Part shown: piece by piece, positions 27,031 to 36,087 of the stretch
Position numbering within the stretch: position 1 is the stretch's first letter
Layout of the letters: each line of letters opens with the position of its first letter
From: Planctomycetota bacterium
Lineage (GTDB): Bacteria > Planctomycetota > Phycisphaerae > WQYP01
Reading direction: 5' to 3'
Assembly (NCBI GenBank): GCA_021827645.1
Contig: JAKAVA010000103.1
Location: 1 to 64,000 of the forward strand
Length of the DNA stretch: 64,000 nucleotides
Notes under the pieces: generated by a model
What the model saw: only the letters and a program-made list of their open reading frames with translations
What the model was told of the DNA's origin: nothing
Databases searched by the model: none
Translations under genes and position numbers: made by a program

Positions 27031-28278
27031 ATGACCGATCCGGTCGTCGTAACAGGTATTGGCGTTGTCTCCCCGAACGGTATCGGCGCTGATGCCTATA
27101 CTCGCGCTTTGAGCCGGGGCGAGAGCGGCATCAAAATGATTTCCAGTTTTGATACATCGAAATTGAAAATTCGTTTTGCGGGGGAAGTTGCAGATTTTCG
27201 ACCGCAGGATCACATGGATGACCGGGATTTGCGCCGAGTATCGCGGACGGTTCCACTCGCGGTCGCGGCGGCGCGGGAAGCATTGACCATGGGCGGGATT
27301 ACATGTCCGGTTGCGGAGGCTCGCGCGTCAGAACAGATTGGTATTATCCTGGGAACTGGCGGCGGTGGTCAGGAATTTGTTGAGAACCAATATCGAATTC
27401 ATTACACGGGACGAGGCAAATCATCGCCTTTTACCGTACCGGCGGGCACGCATGGCAATTTGTCGAGCGAAATATCGATTGCTCTGGGGCTTCGAGGACA
27501 ATCTCACGTCGTCACCAGCGGCTGCGCGAGCAGCACCGATGCCATTGGCTATGCGATGATGACACTTCAGGCCGGGCGGCTGCCGATGGTGCTGGTCGGC
27601 GGGTCCGACGCTCCTATCGCGGAGGGGATCATGCTCGGCTTTGAAGCGATGCGGATTCTGGCGAGCCCGTGCGATCCGGTATCGAAATCGTCGCGCCCCT
27701 TTCATGCGGAGCGCAACGGTTTTGTACTGGGAGAGGGATCGTGGATGATGCTGATTGAAACTGCCTCGCATGCGTCGGCACGCGGCGCAAAAGCTCTGGC
27801 TGAAATTCGCGGTTGGGGCTCTACCTGTGATGCGTATCACCGGGTACAACCATCCCCAGATTGCACGCAGTCCGCCCGCGCCATACAAATCGCCATGACA
27901 CAGGCCGGTATCACACCGGACGATATCGACTACGTGAATCTCCACGGAACGGGCACGAAGCTTAACGATGCACTCGAAACACAGACGATGAAGCTGGCAC
28001 TGGGAAAGCGGGCCGCCGAAATACCGATGAGCAGCACGAAATCCATGATCGGCCATCCCCAGGGGGCCTGCGGCGCAGCGGGGGTTACGGCCACGATTCT
28101 GAGCCTGCGAGCGGGCTTTATTCCCCCCACCATCAATCTCGACTTGGCGGATCCGGCGTGCGATTTGGATTATGTAGCTCAAGCGGCGCGTCCCAGCGAT
28201 GGACAATGGGCGCTTTGCAATTGCATTGCTTTTGGTTCAAAAAATTCGGCGCTGGTGCTACGCATTTTACGCGACTGA
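27031..28278 (+). CDS. fabF: Beta-ketoacyl-ACP synthase II
   Basis: About 415 residues. It condenses malonyl-ACP with acyl-ACP in fatty acid elongation. The thiolase-fold active site is complete: Cys165 in SGCASSTDA, His305 in NLHGTGT and His342 in KSMIGHPQGA. ATG 27031 has GGAG seven to eight bases upstream and begins with the family-typical VVVTGIGVVSP. No acyl carrier protein or other fab gene lies next to it, so a role in a specialised ketide pathway cannot be excluded, but the sequence looks like standard FabF. Confidence 0.94.
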   Translation: MTDPVVVTGIGVVSPNGIGADAYTRALSRGESGIKMISSFDTSKLKIRFAGEVADFRPQDHMDDRDLRRVSRTVPLAVAAAREALTMGGITCPVAEARASEQIGIILGTGGGGQEFVENQYRIHYTGRGKSSPFTVPAGTHGNLSSEISIALGLRGQSHVVTSGCASSTDAIGYAMMTLQAGRLPMVLVGGSDAPIAEGIMLGFEAMRILASPCDPVSKSSRPFHAERNGFVLGEGSWMMLIETASHASARGAKALAEIRGWGSTCDAYHRVQPSPDCTQSARAIQIAMTQAGITPDDIDYVNLHGTGTKLNDALETQTMKLALGKRAAEIPMSSTKSMIGHPQGACGAAGVTATILSLRAGFIPPTINLDLADPACDLDYVAQAARPSDGQWALCNCIAFGSKNSALVLRILRD

Positions 28279-28297
28279 GATCGCCAATGCCGCGGAT

Positions 28298-28873
28298 TCA
28301 AAGACCTGCAGGCAACTTTTGGAATTCCAGCAGTTCCTGCGGAACCTGGCGCAGGCCGCGTTTTTTCGCCAGACAAACATAATGATGCATGCTGCGGCGG
28401 TAATGTCTTTCCACGCGATCATCAATCGGAATCTGACGAAGCCGCATTTGTTCAAATGCCCACTGCCAGACGTGATATTCTTCTAAACATCGTGGGCGGA
28501 ACTTTCGGAAGCCAATGGCATGATGTCCGACTTCATGCAGAAAAATACAGGCGCTCACCGGAGACCGTGGATGCGGCGAGGAAATCAGGCGTTTCACATC
28601 GCCGTTGCTGTAGTGCAGTTCATAGGCCACACCACTCATGCTCTGGCGCCATTTGCGAATGCTAATACCGAAGGCTTCCTTCATCTCATGCACAAGGCGT
28701 TCAAAAAACTCGCGACGGGCTCGCCGTCCCTTAGCCGGATAGATATCCAAAGCGTTTACTGTATTCAATTGATCAACACCATTTCCACCAAGCGGTGAGC
28801 ATTGCGTATTCGAAGACTGGCTCGCTAAATGGTCAAAGAGACCCAATTGCCGGACTTTATCGCCGCTCATCAT
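28298..28873 (-). CDS. Putative zinc metallopeptidase with HExxH motif
   Basis: A protein of about 191 residues that I do not recognise. The central FLHEVGHHAIG (HEVGH about residues 113-117) is a gluzincin-type zinc site. It is followed 15-25 residues later by a Glu-rich helix (CLEEYHVWQWAFEQM) that can supply the third ligand, as in ImmA/IrrE-like peptidases. The preceding part has a strand-rich stretch (YELHYSNGDVKRL). No signal peptide is seen, so it is probably cytoplasmic. There are GTG, ATG and ATG starts in a row at 28876, 28873 and 28870. It ends 20 bases from the end of fabF, pointing towards it. Confidence 0.72.
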   Translation of the reverse strand: MMSGDKVRQLGLFDHLASQSSNTQCSPLGGNGVDQLNTVNALDIYPAKGRRARREFFERLVHEMKEAFGISIRKWRQSMSGVAYELHYSNGDVKRLISSPHPRSPVSACIFLHEVGHHAIGFRKFRPRCLEEYHVWQWAFEQMRLRQIPIDDRVERHYRRSMHHYVCLAKKRGLRQVPQELLEFQKLPAGL

Positions 28874-28883
28874 CACACCAGAA

Positions 28884-28889
28884 AGTATA
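28884..28889 (-). promoter_or_regulatory. Putative -10 box before the HExxH protein gene
   Basis: On the minus strand TATACT ends ten bases before ATG 28873, with no ribosome binding site between. This is another candidate leaderless promoter. No clear -35 box. Confidence 0.35.
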
Positions 28890-28984
28890 TCGCCAAGAAC
28901 CGGTATGAGTGATTATTTTTTTTGCTACTCAGCCCGCCGTTTCGCTTTTTCAAATGCGGCCGAAATCATGATATTCCGCATTCT

Positions 28985-31186
28985 TTAGACTTGCAGGGTT
29001 TCATGCATTTCCGGTAGGCAGAGTTGATCGTTACACAAGGTGTAATGTACCAGCAGTTTTCGGGGGCTATCTGTCGAAGTGGGCGCCGGCAAATCAATCG
29101 TGAAATGGCGCACTTGATCGCTCCGCTCACCCGATTCGCCGGCGGTCTCAAGAGCTTTTACGGGGAGCGATGCCGAAACATTCGGCGTTTCAGCCGTCTG
29201 CATCCGAACCTCAGGCACCTGCATCAATTTGAACGGATGCGACAAACGGGCCTCGATGACCACTCGCAAACCGCCATGATCAAGCGGATGCGCCGAGGTG
29301 ATCTGCCATGTGGCCCGCCGCGGGGCGGAATTTGCGATCGGATGGCGAATCAGAGCGCCCAGCAAGGTGGCGGAGCCAACCGGATAATTGCCGGTGATCG
29401 GCAGAATGCACTCGAGGGCGCGGCGTGCCCGATCCGCATAACGCGATGTGCGTTGGATGTGATCAATATCAAGCATGGCACTGATAAGGACGGCGGAAGC
29501 GCTTGGAGCGACATGATCAAAATCCGCCCGCATCTGCTTGAGCGGACTTCCATGCAAATCAGCGGACGTGAAGAGTTCACCGGCGGTGCCGCCAAAGAGT
29601 TCCAACGCGCTGTCGATTATCCGTCCTGCCAGCGCCAGAGTCTGCTCTGAGTCCTGCGGGTTGTGGGCGGCCCAATCAATCAATCCACGTGCCAGGTAGG
29701 CGTAATCATCCAAAAAACCGGGGCCGAGTGTGTTATTTCCGCATGTTCCACGCAAGACCGAACCGGTCGATGAGATCAGGCGGGTGTTGAGAGCGGAAAG
29801 CAGGCGTGCGCCCGCATCGTAAAAGCGGCGGCCGTTTTCAAGTCGCATGGCATGGGAGAGTGCCGAGAGCATCAAACCGTTCCACGCAGTAATAATTTTT
29901 TCATCGATAGCCGGTGCGGGACGTCGGCGACGGACGGATTCGAGGCGGTTCATCAATTCCGGCCAGCGCGGATCAAGCCAAAGGTCGGGCAGATCACGCC
30001 CGTGGCCCCCCACTTGCAGCACATGGGTTCCCTCCCAGTTCCCATACGGGGCAATATCCAGAACTTGTCGGGCAAAATCAAAAAGTTGAGGCTCATCGGC
30101 AAGCACTTCTGTGAGTTGCTGCCAAGTCCACGTGTAATATCGCCCTTCATGGCCTTCGCTGTCGGCGTCCATCGAACTCCAGAGCAGTCCGTCGGTGGAC
30201 GACATATCCCGCAGCCAGAAATCGATGATCCGCTCGGCGGTCCAGGCATAATCACGCCGTTGCAAGAGCAGGGCGGCACGGGCGTATATTTGCGCCAGTT
30301 GTGCGTTGTCGTAGAGCATTTTCTCAAAGTGCGGCACATGCCAGCATTCATCGGTGCTGTAGCGTGCAAAGCCCCCGCCCACCAGATCGTGAATTCCACC
30401 CCATTGCATGGAGTCCAGCGTGAGGGTGAGCATCGGCCCGGCGCGCCTGATTCGGTCCGTGATGGCCGGTGGAAAATCCGATGTGCCGGTATCTGACATC
30501 TCCAGCAGCTGAGTCCAGAGCAGAAGTATCTGGTGGGGTGGAAATTTTGGACGTCCACGGAAGCCTCCATTATCCGCATCAAAGCGTTTTTCCGCATCAT
30601 CCAACACCGCCGTCGGTAATTCGGACGGCTCGATATGATGGTGAATGGAGGTGTGGCGGATCGCCTGTTCCAAGGCGTGCCATATTTCATCCGCCTGCTC
30701 CAGTAACGCGCGGCGATGTTTCCGCCATGCTGCCGATATGGATTCAATCAACCGGCGAAATCCGGGCCGGCCGCGGGTATCGTCCGGGGGGAAATAGGTT
30801 CCGGCATAAAACGGCTTGAGTTCCGGGGTCAGCCAGACACTCATCGGCCATCCGCCGGAACCGGATAATAACTGGGTTGCGAGCATATACGCTTCATCAA
30901 TATCGGGGCGTTCCTCGCGGTCAACTTTAATATTGACAAAGTTCGCATTCATCTGTTGTGCGATCGAGGCATTCTGAAACACCTCATGCTGCATGACATG
31001 GCACCAGTGGCATGCGGCATAGCCGACGGAAAGAAAAATGGGAACATCCCGCTGTTTTGCCTCGGCGATCGCTTCGGAATTCCATGGTCGCCAGTCAACC
31101 GGGTCGGCGGCGTGCTGACGCAGATAGGGACTGGCGGCATTTCTCAGGAAGTTCAATTCGGTCTTCATCTGATCTGGCATATGCAT
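28985..31186 (-). CDS. DUF255 thioredoxin-domain protein (YyaL/SSP411 type)
   Basis: About 733 residues. The N-terminal thioredoxin-like DUF255 domain has the diagnostic CHWCHVM at residues 59-65. The rest is an alpha/alpha barrel like that of glycosidases and epimerases (for instance the stretch WNGLMLSALSHAMRL). The cellular role of the family is poorly known; a redox or sugar-related activity has been suggested. ATG 31186 has GGTGAG six bases upstream; a second possible start is ATG 31168. There is no signal peptide, so it is probably cytoplasmic. Confidence 0.9.
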   Translation of the reverse strand: MHMPDQMKTELNFLRNAASPYLRQHAADPVDWRPWNSEAIAEAKQRDVPIFLSVGYAACHWCHVMQHEVFQNASIAQQMNANFVNIKVDREERPDIDEAYMLATQLLSGSGGWPMSVWLTPELKPFYAGTYFPPDDTRGRPGFRRLIESISAAWRKHRRALLEQADEIWHALEQAIRHTSIHHHIEPSELPTAVLDDAEKRFDADNGGFRGRPKFPPHQILLLWTQLLEMSDTGTSDFPPAITDRIRRAGPMLTLTLDSMQWGGIHDLVGGGFARYSTDECWHVPHFEKMLYDNAQLAQIYARAALLLQRRDYAWTAERIIDFWLRDMSSTDGLLWSSMDADSEGHEGRYYTWTWQQLTEVLADEPQLFDFARQVLDIAPYGNWEGTHVLQVGGHGRDLPDLWLDPRWPELMNRLESVRRRRPAPAIDEKIITAWNGLMLSALSHAMRLENGRRFYDAGARLLSALNTRLISSTGSVLRGTCGNNTLGPGFLDDYAYLARGLIDWAAHNPQDSEQTLALAGRIIDSALELFGGTAGELFTSADLHGSPLKQMRADFDHVAPSASAVLISAMLDIDHIQRTSRYADRARRALECILPITGNYPVGSATLLGALIRHPIANSAPRRATWQITSAHPLDHGGLRVVIEARLSHPFKLMQVPEVRMQTAETPNVSASLPVKALETAGESGERSDQVRHFTIDLPAPTSTDSPRKLLVHYTLCNDQLCLPEMHETLQV

Positions 31187-31243
31187 GATCGTCTCACCAT
31201 GTTTCGCCGGGCTGGAGGATCGCCGGCACTTCAATCGGAACGA

Positions 31244-31249
31244 TTATAG
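31244..31249 (-). promoter_or_regulatory. Extended -10 promoter for the DUF255 gene
   Basis: On the minus strand the sequence TGCTATAAT forms an extended -10 box about 58 bases before the gene start. The same nine bases precede the Fe-S carrier gene at 49.9 kb, which supports its use as a promoter. Confidence 0.5.
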
Positions 31250-31387
31250 CATAAATGTGTGCGGCGTGGGAACTGACGGAACATTACGCTGCGGGGCACC
31301 GGAGGTGCAGTTACTGGGTCCGCTAATGTCGAGGGCGAAAAACGCCGACTTAGTTTATACAATGCTGGTTGGAAAGGCGGACAGTGC

Positions 31388-32242
31388 ATGGCAACACTCT
31401 ACGAACATGAATTTAACCATGGTGATCCGACTGCGCGCGACATGTGGCGGGTTTTCCGGATCATGGCGGAATTTGTCGAGGGCTTTGAGCAGCTTTCAGA
31501 TCTCGGTGCGGCTGTAACCATATTCGGCTCGGCCCGCACACCGCGCCACGATCCGCTTTACAAAAAGGCCCGCGTCTTGGCTGCCCTGCTGGCCCGTAAG
31601 CAATTCGCCATTATTACGGGAGGTGGGCCGGGCATCATGGAGGCGGCTAATTCGGGTGCGAAGGATGCGGGTGGCGTTTCCGTCGGGCTCAACATCAGCC
31701 TGCCGCATGAGCAGAGTGCCAATCCATACCAGACCATCGCCGTCAATCACCACTATTTCTTCGTCCGCAAGACCATGTTTGTGAAATACAGCCATGCGAT
31801 TGTATGTTTCCCCGGTGGCTATGGCACCATGGATGAATTTTTTGAACTTCTCACGCTGATTCAAACCATGAAGATTGATCCGCGCCCGGTGGTATTGATC
31901 GGCAAATCCTATTGGACCGGGCTGATCCGCTGGCTCCGCGGAACCATGCTGAGCAAATATAAAAATATTTCGGCTGAGGATCTGCGTATTTTTCGTCTGA
32001 CCGACGATCCGCATGAAGCCTGTGACATGATTACACAGGCGGAGACAGGCCGCTGTTACTATCCTCCGTCGAGCGGTTTTTCGGGAATTTCGCGGAGTCG
32101 CCAGCTTTCGCCTGAGGGCACGCGATTCGGTGTGGCACCGAAAATCAGCAACGAGACCATCGAACAACCCGCCCTGCCGGACGGAAATAATACCGACACC
32201 AGACGGGTCAAAGCCGGACGCCAGCGGCGGCACCGCGGATAA
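31388..32242 (+). CDS. LOG-family protein (TIGR00730 Rossmann-fold nucleotide-binding)
   Basis: A 284-residue protein with the two signatures of the LOG family: GGGPGIMEAAN at 78-88 and PGGYGTMDE at 142-150. LOG enzymes remove ribose 5-phosphate from cytokinin nucleotides and other nucleoside monophosphates. It is longer than the simplest LOGs, with about 30 extra residues at the N-terminus and a polar, probably disordered C-terminal tail of about 50 residues. A TATACA at 31356-31361 is a weak promoter candidate. Confidence 0.92.
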   Translation: MATLYEHEFNHGDPTARDMWRVFRIMAEFVEGFEQLSDLGAAVTIFGSARTPRHDPLYKKARVLAALLARKQFAIITGGGPGIMEAANSGAKDAGGVSVGLNISLPHEQSANPYQTIAVNHHYFFVRKTMFVKYSHAIVCFPGGYGTMDEFFELLTLIQTMKIDPRPVVLIGKSYWTGLIRWLRGTMLSKYKNISAEDLRIFRLTDDPHEACDMITQAETGRCYYPPSSGFSGISRSRQLSPEGTRFGVAPKISNETIEQPALPDGNNTDTRRVKAGRQRRHRG

Positions 32243-32376
32243 GTCACCACCATCTTCCAACTTCAGTCATTGCATTTGGCCGCATGCCGGGCATTCATGT
32301 TCTTTTCATGCTCTCACCGTAGGCTGACTATTGGCATGCAGGATTCGTCCAGAGTGCCGGATGCACAAGGAGATTC

Positions 32377-33105
32377 ATGATGATCCGCCCGCTGCCCCTG
32401 CTGATCGGGCTTTTGGCGACCGTTGCGATGGGTAACCCGTTGCCCCGAAACGGTGAATACGTAGATTTCGGCGTTAAGTCGCATGCGACTTTGAATCGCG
32501 ACGCTACCGCGCCCGTGCCGCTTTCAGCGTCCCCAACATTTCGTAATAAACGGCCGGTCGTGATCGATCCGGGGCATGGAGGCAGAGATCCGGGCACCCA
32601 TGGCCGCAATGAAGTAGATGAAAAAACGGTGACCTTGGCGGTTGGCCGCGATCTGGTTCCGTTGCTGCGAAAGGATCGAATCCGGTTTATTCTCACCCGT
32701 GACCGGGATAGGTATGTAAGCCTCCAGCACCGGGCGGCAGTCGCCAACCAGACACACGCCGCATTGTTTGTGAGCCTCCACTGTGACGAATACAGCCATC
32801 ACAGCATGCACGGCTTCACGGTGATCTATGCGCAGGGCGCTTCCGCCGATTCCCGATTAGCGGCCGGACTCATCGCCGCCGGCCTCAAGCATGAGCACTT
32901 CTTCTGTCACGACGTGAGAGCCGAGGTCCGCCATCTGTATGTCTTGGACAATACGACGTGCCCTGCGGTGCTGGTGGAAATGGGGTTCATGAGTGACCCA
33001 CGCGATCTGAAGTATCTCTGCTCGCACGGCGGTCAGGTACGGCTGGCGAAGGGAATCGCCCGGGGCATCGCCGCTTATCTGCATGCGACGAGCCGGAGCA
33101 AATAA
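32377..33105 (+). CDS. N-acetylmuramoyl-L-alanine amidase (Amidase_3)
   Basis: A 242-residue peptidoglycan amidase that cuts between muramic acid and the stem peptide. The N-terminus is a signal peptide (hydrophobic about residues 5-18). Zinc ligands are seen in VVIDPGHGG (His67), in the following NEVDEK glutamate region and in SLHCDE (His135). The catalytic glutamate is in VLVEMGFMS. AAGGAG lies four to seven bases before two adjacent ATG codons. It lies 95 bases before the histidine-rich protein gene, which has its own ribosome binding site. Confidence 0.93.
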   Translation: MMIRPLPLLIGLLATVAMGNPLPRNGEYVDFGVKSHATLNRDATAPVPLSASPTFRNKRPVVIDPGHGGRDPGTHGRNEVDEKTVTLAVGRDLVPLLRKDRIRFILTRDRDRYVSLQHRAAVANQTHAALFVSLHCDEYSHHSMHGFTVIYAQGASADSRLAAGLIAAGLKHEHFFCHDVRAEVRHLYVLDNTTCPAVLVEMGFMSDPRDLKYLCSHGGQVRLAKGIARGIAAYLHATSRSK

Positions 33106-33199
33106 ATCGTTCATATGGCTTTCATGTTGGGCGATTATCGTGCTGATCATGGGCTTCGGGTGTTCCGAGGCCCCTTTGGACATTTTAAGGAGTATTCCC

Positions 33200-33583
33200 A
33201 TGCAACACATCTTTCCCAAACTTCTCGTAGCGGCCGGCATTCTGACGGTCGGTCTGGTGTCAACTTCCATGGCAGGCGCGCAGCCCGCGCTGCTCGGGAA
33301 TGTGAGCCGAACGATGCAGTCTCCGTCGCGGCAGTTGGTGGCAGCCACAAGCTACCGTTACCTTCAACGGCTTGACAGTTTGGCCGGAAATTCACTCGCC
33401 AATTCAAAATGGGCTTACGTGTCCCCGGGACGGCATGGCGCCATGAGATTTGATCGTGATGGCGACCACGAGCATGAGCATGGCGACCATCACGACCACG
33501 AGCATGAGCATGGCGACCATCACGGCCACGAGCATGAGCACGGTGACTATCACGGCCACGAGCACGGTGGCGACGGAGATTGA
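33200..33583 (+). CDS. Exported histidine-rich repeat protein
   Basis: A 127-residue protein. The start at ATG 33200 is fixed by AAGGAG seven bases upstream. A signal peptide spans residues 1-27 (cut likely after AGA). A short ordinary region is followed by a C-terminal tail from about residue 88 made almost only of His, Glu, Asp and Gly in repeats of ten residues (HDHEHEHGDH type). Such tails bind Zn, Ni, Co or Cu, so this is probably a periplasmic metal buffer or sensor partner. It lies just before a two-component system whose sensor also carries a His/Asp-rich loop. The family is unknown to me. Confidence 0.82.
   Translation: MQHIFPKLLVAAGILTVGLVSTSMAGAQPALLGNVSRTMQSPSRQLVAATSYRYLQRLDSLAGNSLANSKWAYVSPGRHGAMRFDRDGDHEHEHGDHHDHEHEHGDHHGHEHEHGDYHGHEHGGDGD
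33464..33571 (+). repeat. 30-bp in-frame tandem repeat encoding the His-rich tail
   Basis: Three full units begin at 33464, 33494 and 33524, and a partial fourth at 33554. Units 1 and 2 are identical; unit 3 differs at a few positions. The period of 30 keeps the frame and encodes ten residues per unit. The near-identity suggests recent expansion by slippage or unequal exchange. Confidence 0.92.
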
Positions 33584-33635
33584 ACCCGAAAACCGAAGCG
33601 GTAAACACTCCCTAACCCGCGCCGATCCTCCCTCA

Positions 33636-33656
33636 GGGCGGCGCGGCCCCTTTTTT
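33636..33656 (+). terminator. Intrinsic terminator after the His-rich gene
   Basis: GGGC (33636-33639) pairs with GCCC (33646-33649) within a GC-rich stretch, directly followed by C and six T. The stem is short, so the strength is uncertain, but the position between the His-rich gene and the response regulator fits. Confidence 0.5.
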
Positions 33657-33723
33657 CTGTGCATATTGTTAGACTGTTCCCTGCATGGTTTAGAGTTGTT
33701 TATTGATTTGGTGGATTTGGCAC

Positions 33724-34398
33724 GTGCGCATCTTACTGGTTGAAGATTTCCGACCCCTTCGGGCATCGATAGCACAGGCACTGCGCGAAGCGGGGTACGT
33801 TGTGGACGAAGCTGGCGGCGGCCGCATCGCCATCTGGTCGCTCGGCAGCCGACAAATCGATGTGGTGGTTTTGGATATTATGCTGCCGAATGTTGATGGT
33901 TATGAGGTGCTCAAGAAAGCGCAGAGTCAACCCAATCCGCCAGCAGTGCTGATGCTGACCGCAAAGGATACTCTTGAGGACCGGGTCAGAGGGCTGGATG
34001 CAGGTGCCGATGACTATCTTATAAAGCCCTTTGCACTGGAGGAATTGATGGCGCGTATTCGGACGTTGATCCGACGCCGCCATCGGGTTGATTCCGCAGT
34101 CCTGAAGATTGGGCCGCTGACACTTGATATCAACGCCCGGCGAGTATACCGAGGCGAGATGGAGGTTGTGCTGAGCGCCAGTGAGTATGCCATATTCGAA
34201 TATCTGGCGCTGCGTCGGGGGCAGGTTGTATCGCGAGCTGACATCTGGGATCACACGCATGGCGGCGATTCGCCCCCTGAAAGCAATGTGGTGGACGTAT
34301 TTATCAAACTGCTTCGGAAAAAAATTGATTCAGCCGCCGGATGTCGAATGATCCATACGCGTCGGGGGCTTGGTTACGTGCTGGTAGCGCCGGAATGA
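33724..34398 (+). CDS. OmpR-family response regulator
   Basis: About 224 residues. The receiver domain begins RILLVED, has the phospho-acceptor aspartate in VVLDIMLPN, the threonine in MLTAKD and the lysine in LIKPF. A winged-helix DNA-binding domain follows (from LTLDINARRVYRG to TRRGLGYVL). GTG 33724 is the start that fits the family; an upstream in-frame start at 33703 would add seven odd residues. The stop overlaps the kinase ATG by 4 bp. It resembles the CusR/QseB group of envelope and metal regulators, so the His-rich gene upstream is a likely target. Confidence 0.93.
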   Translation: MRILLVEDFRPLRASIAQALREAGYVVDEAGGGRIAIWSLGSRQIDVVVLDIMLPNVDGYEVLKKAQSQPNPPAVLMLTAKDTLEDRVRGLDAGADDYLIKPFALEELMARIRTLIRRRHRVDSAVLKIGPLTLDINARRVYRGEMEVVLSASEYAIFEYLALRRGQVVSRADIWDHTHGGDSPPESNVVDVFIKLLRKKIDSAAGCRMIHTRRGLGYVLVAPE

Positions 34399-35990
34399 AA
34401 TACTCGTTGCGAATCCGGCTGACGCTCTCCTGTGCCATCGCGATTGCCGTTCTTCTCGCGGGGCTCGGGGTGACGCTTTATGTCAGTCTGCGGGGAGCAT
34501 TTGTGTCGCGATTCGACTTATCGATGCGATCGCGGGCCGTACTCCTGATCAACTCGATTGATTGGGATGCCCGCCAAGGTATTCATCTGAGTGAAGATTC
34601 GCCTCATAGTGCGGGGCTTTCGGGACTGGATCTGCCGCGCTATTACCAGATATGGACACGTCACGGTCAGCCTCTGCTTGTCGCTGGCGCACTGCACGGT
34701 CACCAACTCCGATTCGACGCGCATCCCTCGCACGGTGGTTCATTCCTGCATGTGAAGTTTTTCAAACATCGTGCGGCCCGCGAGTATATTTTTCAGATAG
34801 CCCGCAAGCCGGATGATGACGACCAGCATGGACAACATCAGCACGGTCGGCAGGATCCCGGGCCCAGCCATCATTTGGCTCCTGCTCGGCCCACCTCTGA
34901 TCACCGGGACGTTGAGCCGCATCATCCCGACCGGGACAAGCTTCGGCACTACATTATTGCGGTTGCCAAGTCGACCGGCGAACTGGATGCGGCTCTCGAT
35001 AGCCTTGGATGGTCGTTAATCATCGCGTGTTCGGCGGCTACGCTGCTATCCGCAGCGGTCATGTGGCATCTGCTGGAACGGGGATTCAGATCGGTCGACA
35101 AGGTGGCGGACGCCATCACGCGTGTCGGTACGAAGGACCTGAGCGACCGGGTAGCCATCGCCGATGCCCCGGAGGAACTCCGGCCAATTATCGACCGATT
35201 GAATCAGCTCCTGCAGAGGGTTGAGGATACGGTCAATCGCGAAAAAGCACTGACGGCGGACATTGCACATGAATTGCGAACGCCGCTGGCGGGCATGCGG
35301 GCTGCGACGGAATTGGCGGTATCACGTCCACGTGAGGCGGAAGAATATCGGCGAATTTTTCGGGATGTGCTGGCCAGTGAAATGCAAATGCAGCAATTGG
35401 TTGAAAATCTACTGGTGCTGGCGCGTCTGGAGGCACACGAAGCCCGAACTTATCCGCTTGATGAATGCGACTGTACCGCGATGATCCAGTGCCTGCTGGA
35501 CGAGCGGTCGGCCGAAATTCACCAGCGTCACATCACCACACAAATTAAGCTGACCAATCCGGCGGTCATCAGGGCACCGAAGGAGTTGCTGCGCATCGTG
35601 CTGCGAAACGTCATCGATAATGCGGTTGCATATGTGAATGACGGCGGCACCATCAGCATCAGCAGTCATTTCAATTCACAAGCGTTCGTTCTGGAGATCG
35701 GGAATACCGGCAGCAAGATTCCGACGCGGGATGCCAACATGGTCTTTGAACGATTTTGGCGCGGTGATCATGCCCGCACCGGCTCGCATCGGCACAGCGG
35801 CTTGGGGCTCTCCATTGTCCGTCAAGCGGTGGAAAATATCGGCGGCATTGTCAGTGTCCGATCGGAGCAGGGGGAATGGTTTGAGCTTCGATTTGAATAT
35901 CCGGCCAGCACCTCAGATGGCCACTCGGACCGCAGTAAAGTGCAAGAGGATGGGGAATCGAAAAACGGACGTACCTCCCGCCAATCTTGA
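34395..35990 (+). CDS. Sensor histidine kinase with His/Asp-rich extracytoplasmic segment
   Basis: A 531-residue membrane kinase. TM1 is about residues 8-30 and TM2 about 205-226. HAMP follows, then HisKA with the phospho-acceptor His292 in ADIAHELRTP, and HATPase with the N box NVIDNAV and a G box SGLGLSIV. The loop between the TM segments contains a stretch at about 139-185 with nine His and many Asp, absent from ordinary relatives and similar in composition to the His-rich protein upstream. I infer direct sensing of a divalent metal. The ATG overlaps the regulator stop. Confidence 0.93.
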   Translation: MKYSLRIRLTLSCAIAIAVLLAGLGVTLYVSLRGAFVSRFDLSMRSRAVLLINSIDWDARQGIHLSEDSPHSAGLSGLDLPRYYQIWTRHGQPLLVAGALHGHQLRFDAHPSHGGSFLHVKFFKHRAAREYIFQIARKPDDDDQHGQHQHGRQDPGPSHHLAPARPTSDHRDVEPHHPDRDKLRHYIIAVAKSTGELDAALDSLGWSLIIACSAATLLSAAVMWHLLERGFRSVDKVADAITRVGTKDLSDRVAIADAPEELRPIIDRLNQLLQRVEDTVNREKALTADIAHELRTPLAGMRAATELAVSRPREAEEYRRIFRDVLASEMQMQQLVENLLVLARLEAHEARTYPLDECDCTAMIQCLLDERSAEIHQRHITTQIKLTNPAVIRAPKELLRIVLRNVIDNAVAYVNDGGTISISSHFNSQAFVLEIGNTGSKIPTRDANMVFERFWRGDHARTGSHRHSGLGLSIVRQAVENIGGIVSVRSEQGEWFELRFEYPASTSDGHSDRSKVQEDGESKNGRTSRQS

Positions 35991-36075
35991 ACATGCTTCG
36001 GGGCGGATTTATCGATCCAGAGTCGGGAAAAGAATCTGGCGTCATTGCCATGCATGCGGAAGCAATTGAAGATGT

Positions 36076-36081
36076 TATACT
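36076..36081 (+). promoter_or_regulatory. Putative -10 box for the TPP riboswitch-thiC transcript
   Basis: TATACT lies seven bases before the first paired bases of the riboswitch, the expected distance for a transcript that begins with the aptamer. A TTGCCA at 36045-36050 is too far away (25 bases) to be an ordinary -35 box. Confidence 0.5.
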
Positions 36082-36087
36082 GAACGA

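Noticed and set aside
28985..31186. DUF255 protein as a secreted thioredoxin
   Set aside because: No hydrophobic signal segment at the N-terminus.
33464..33571. Regular repeats that could suggest a CRISPR array
   Set aside because: The units are adjacent with no spacers and lie in frame within a gene.
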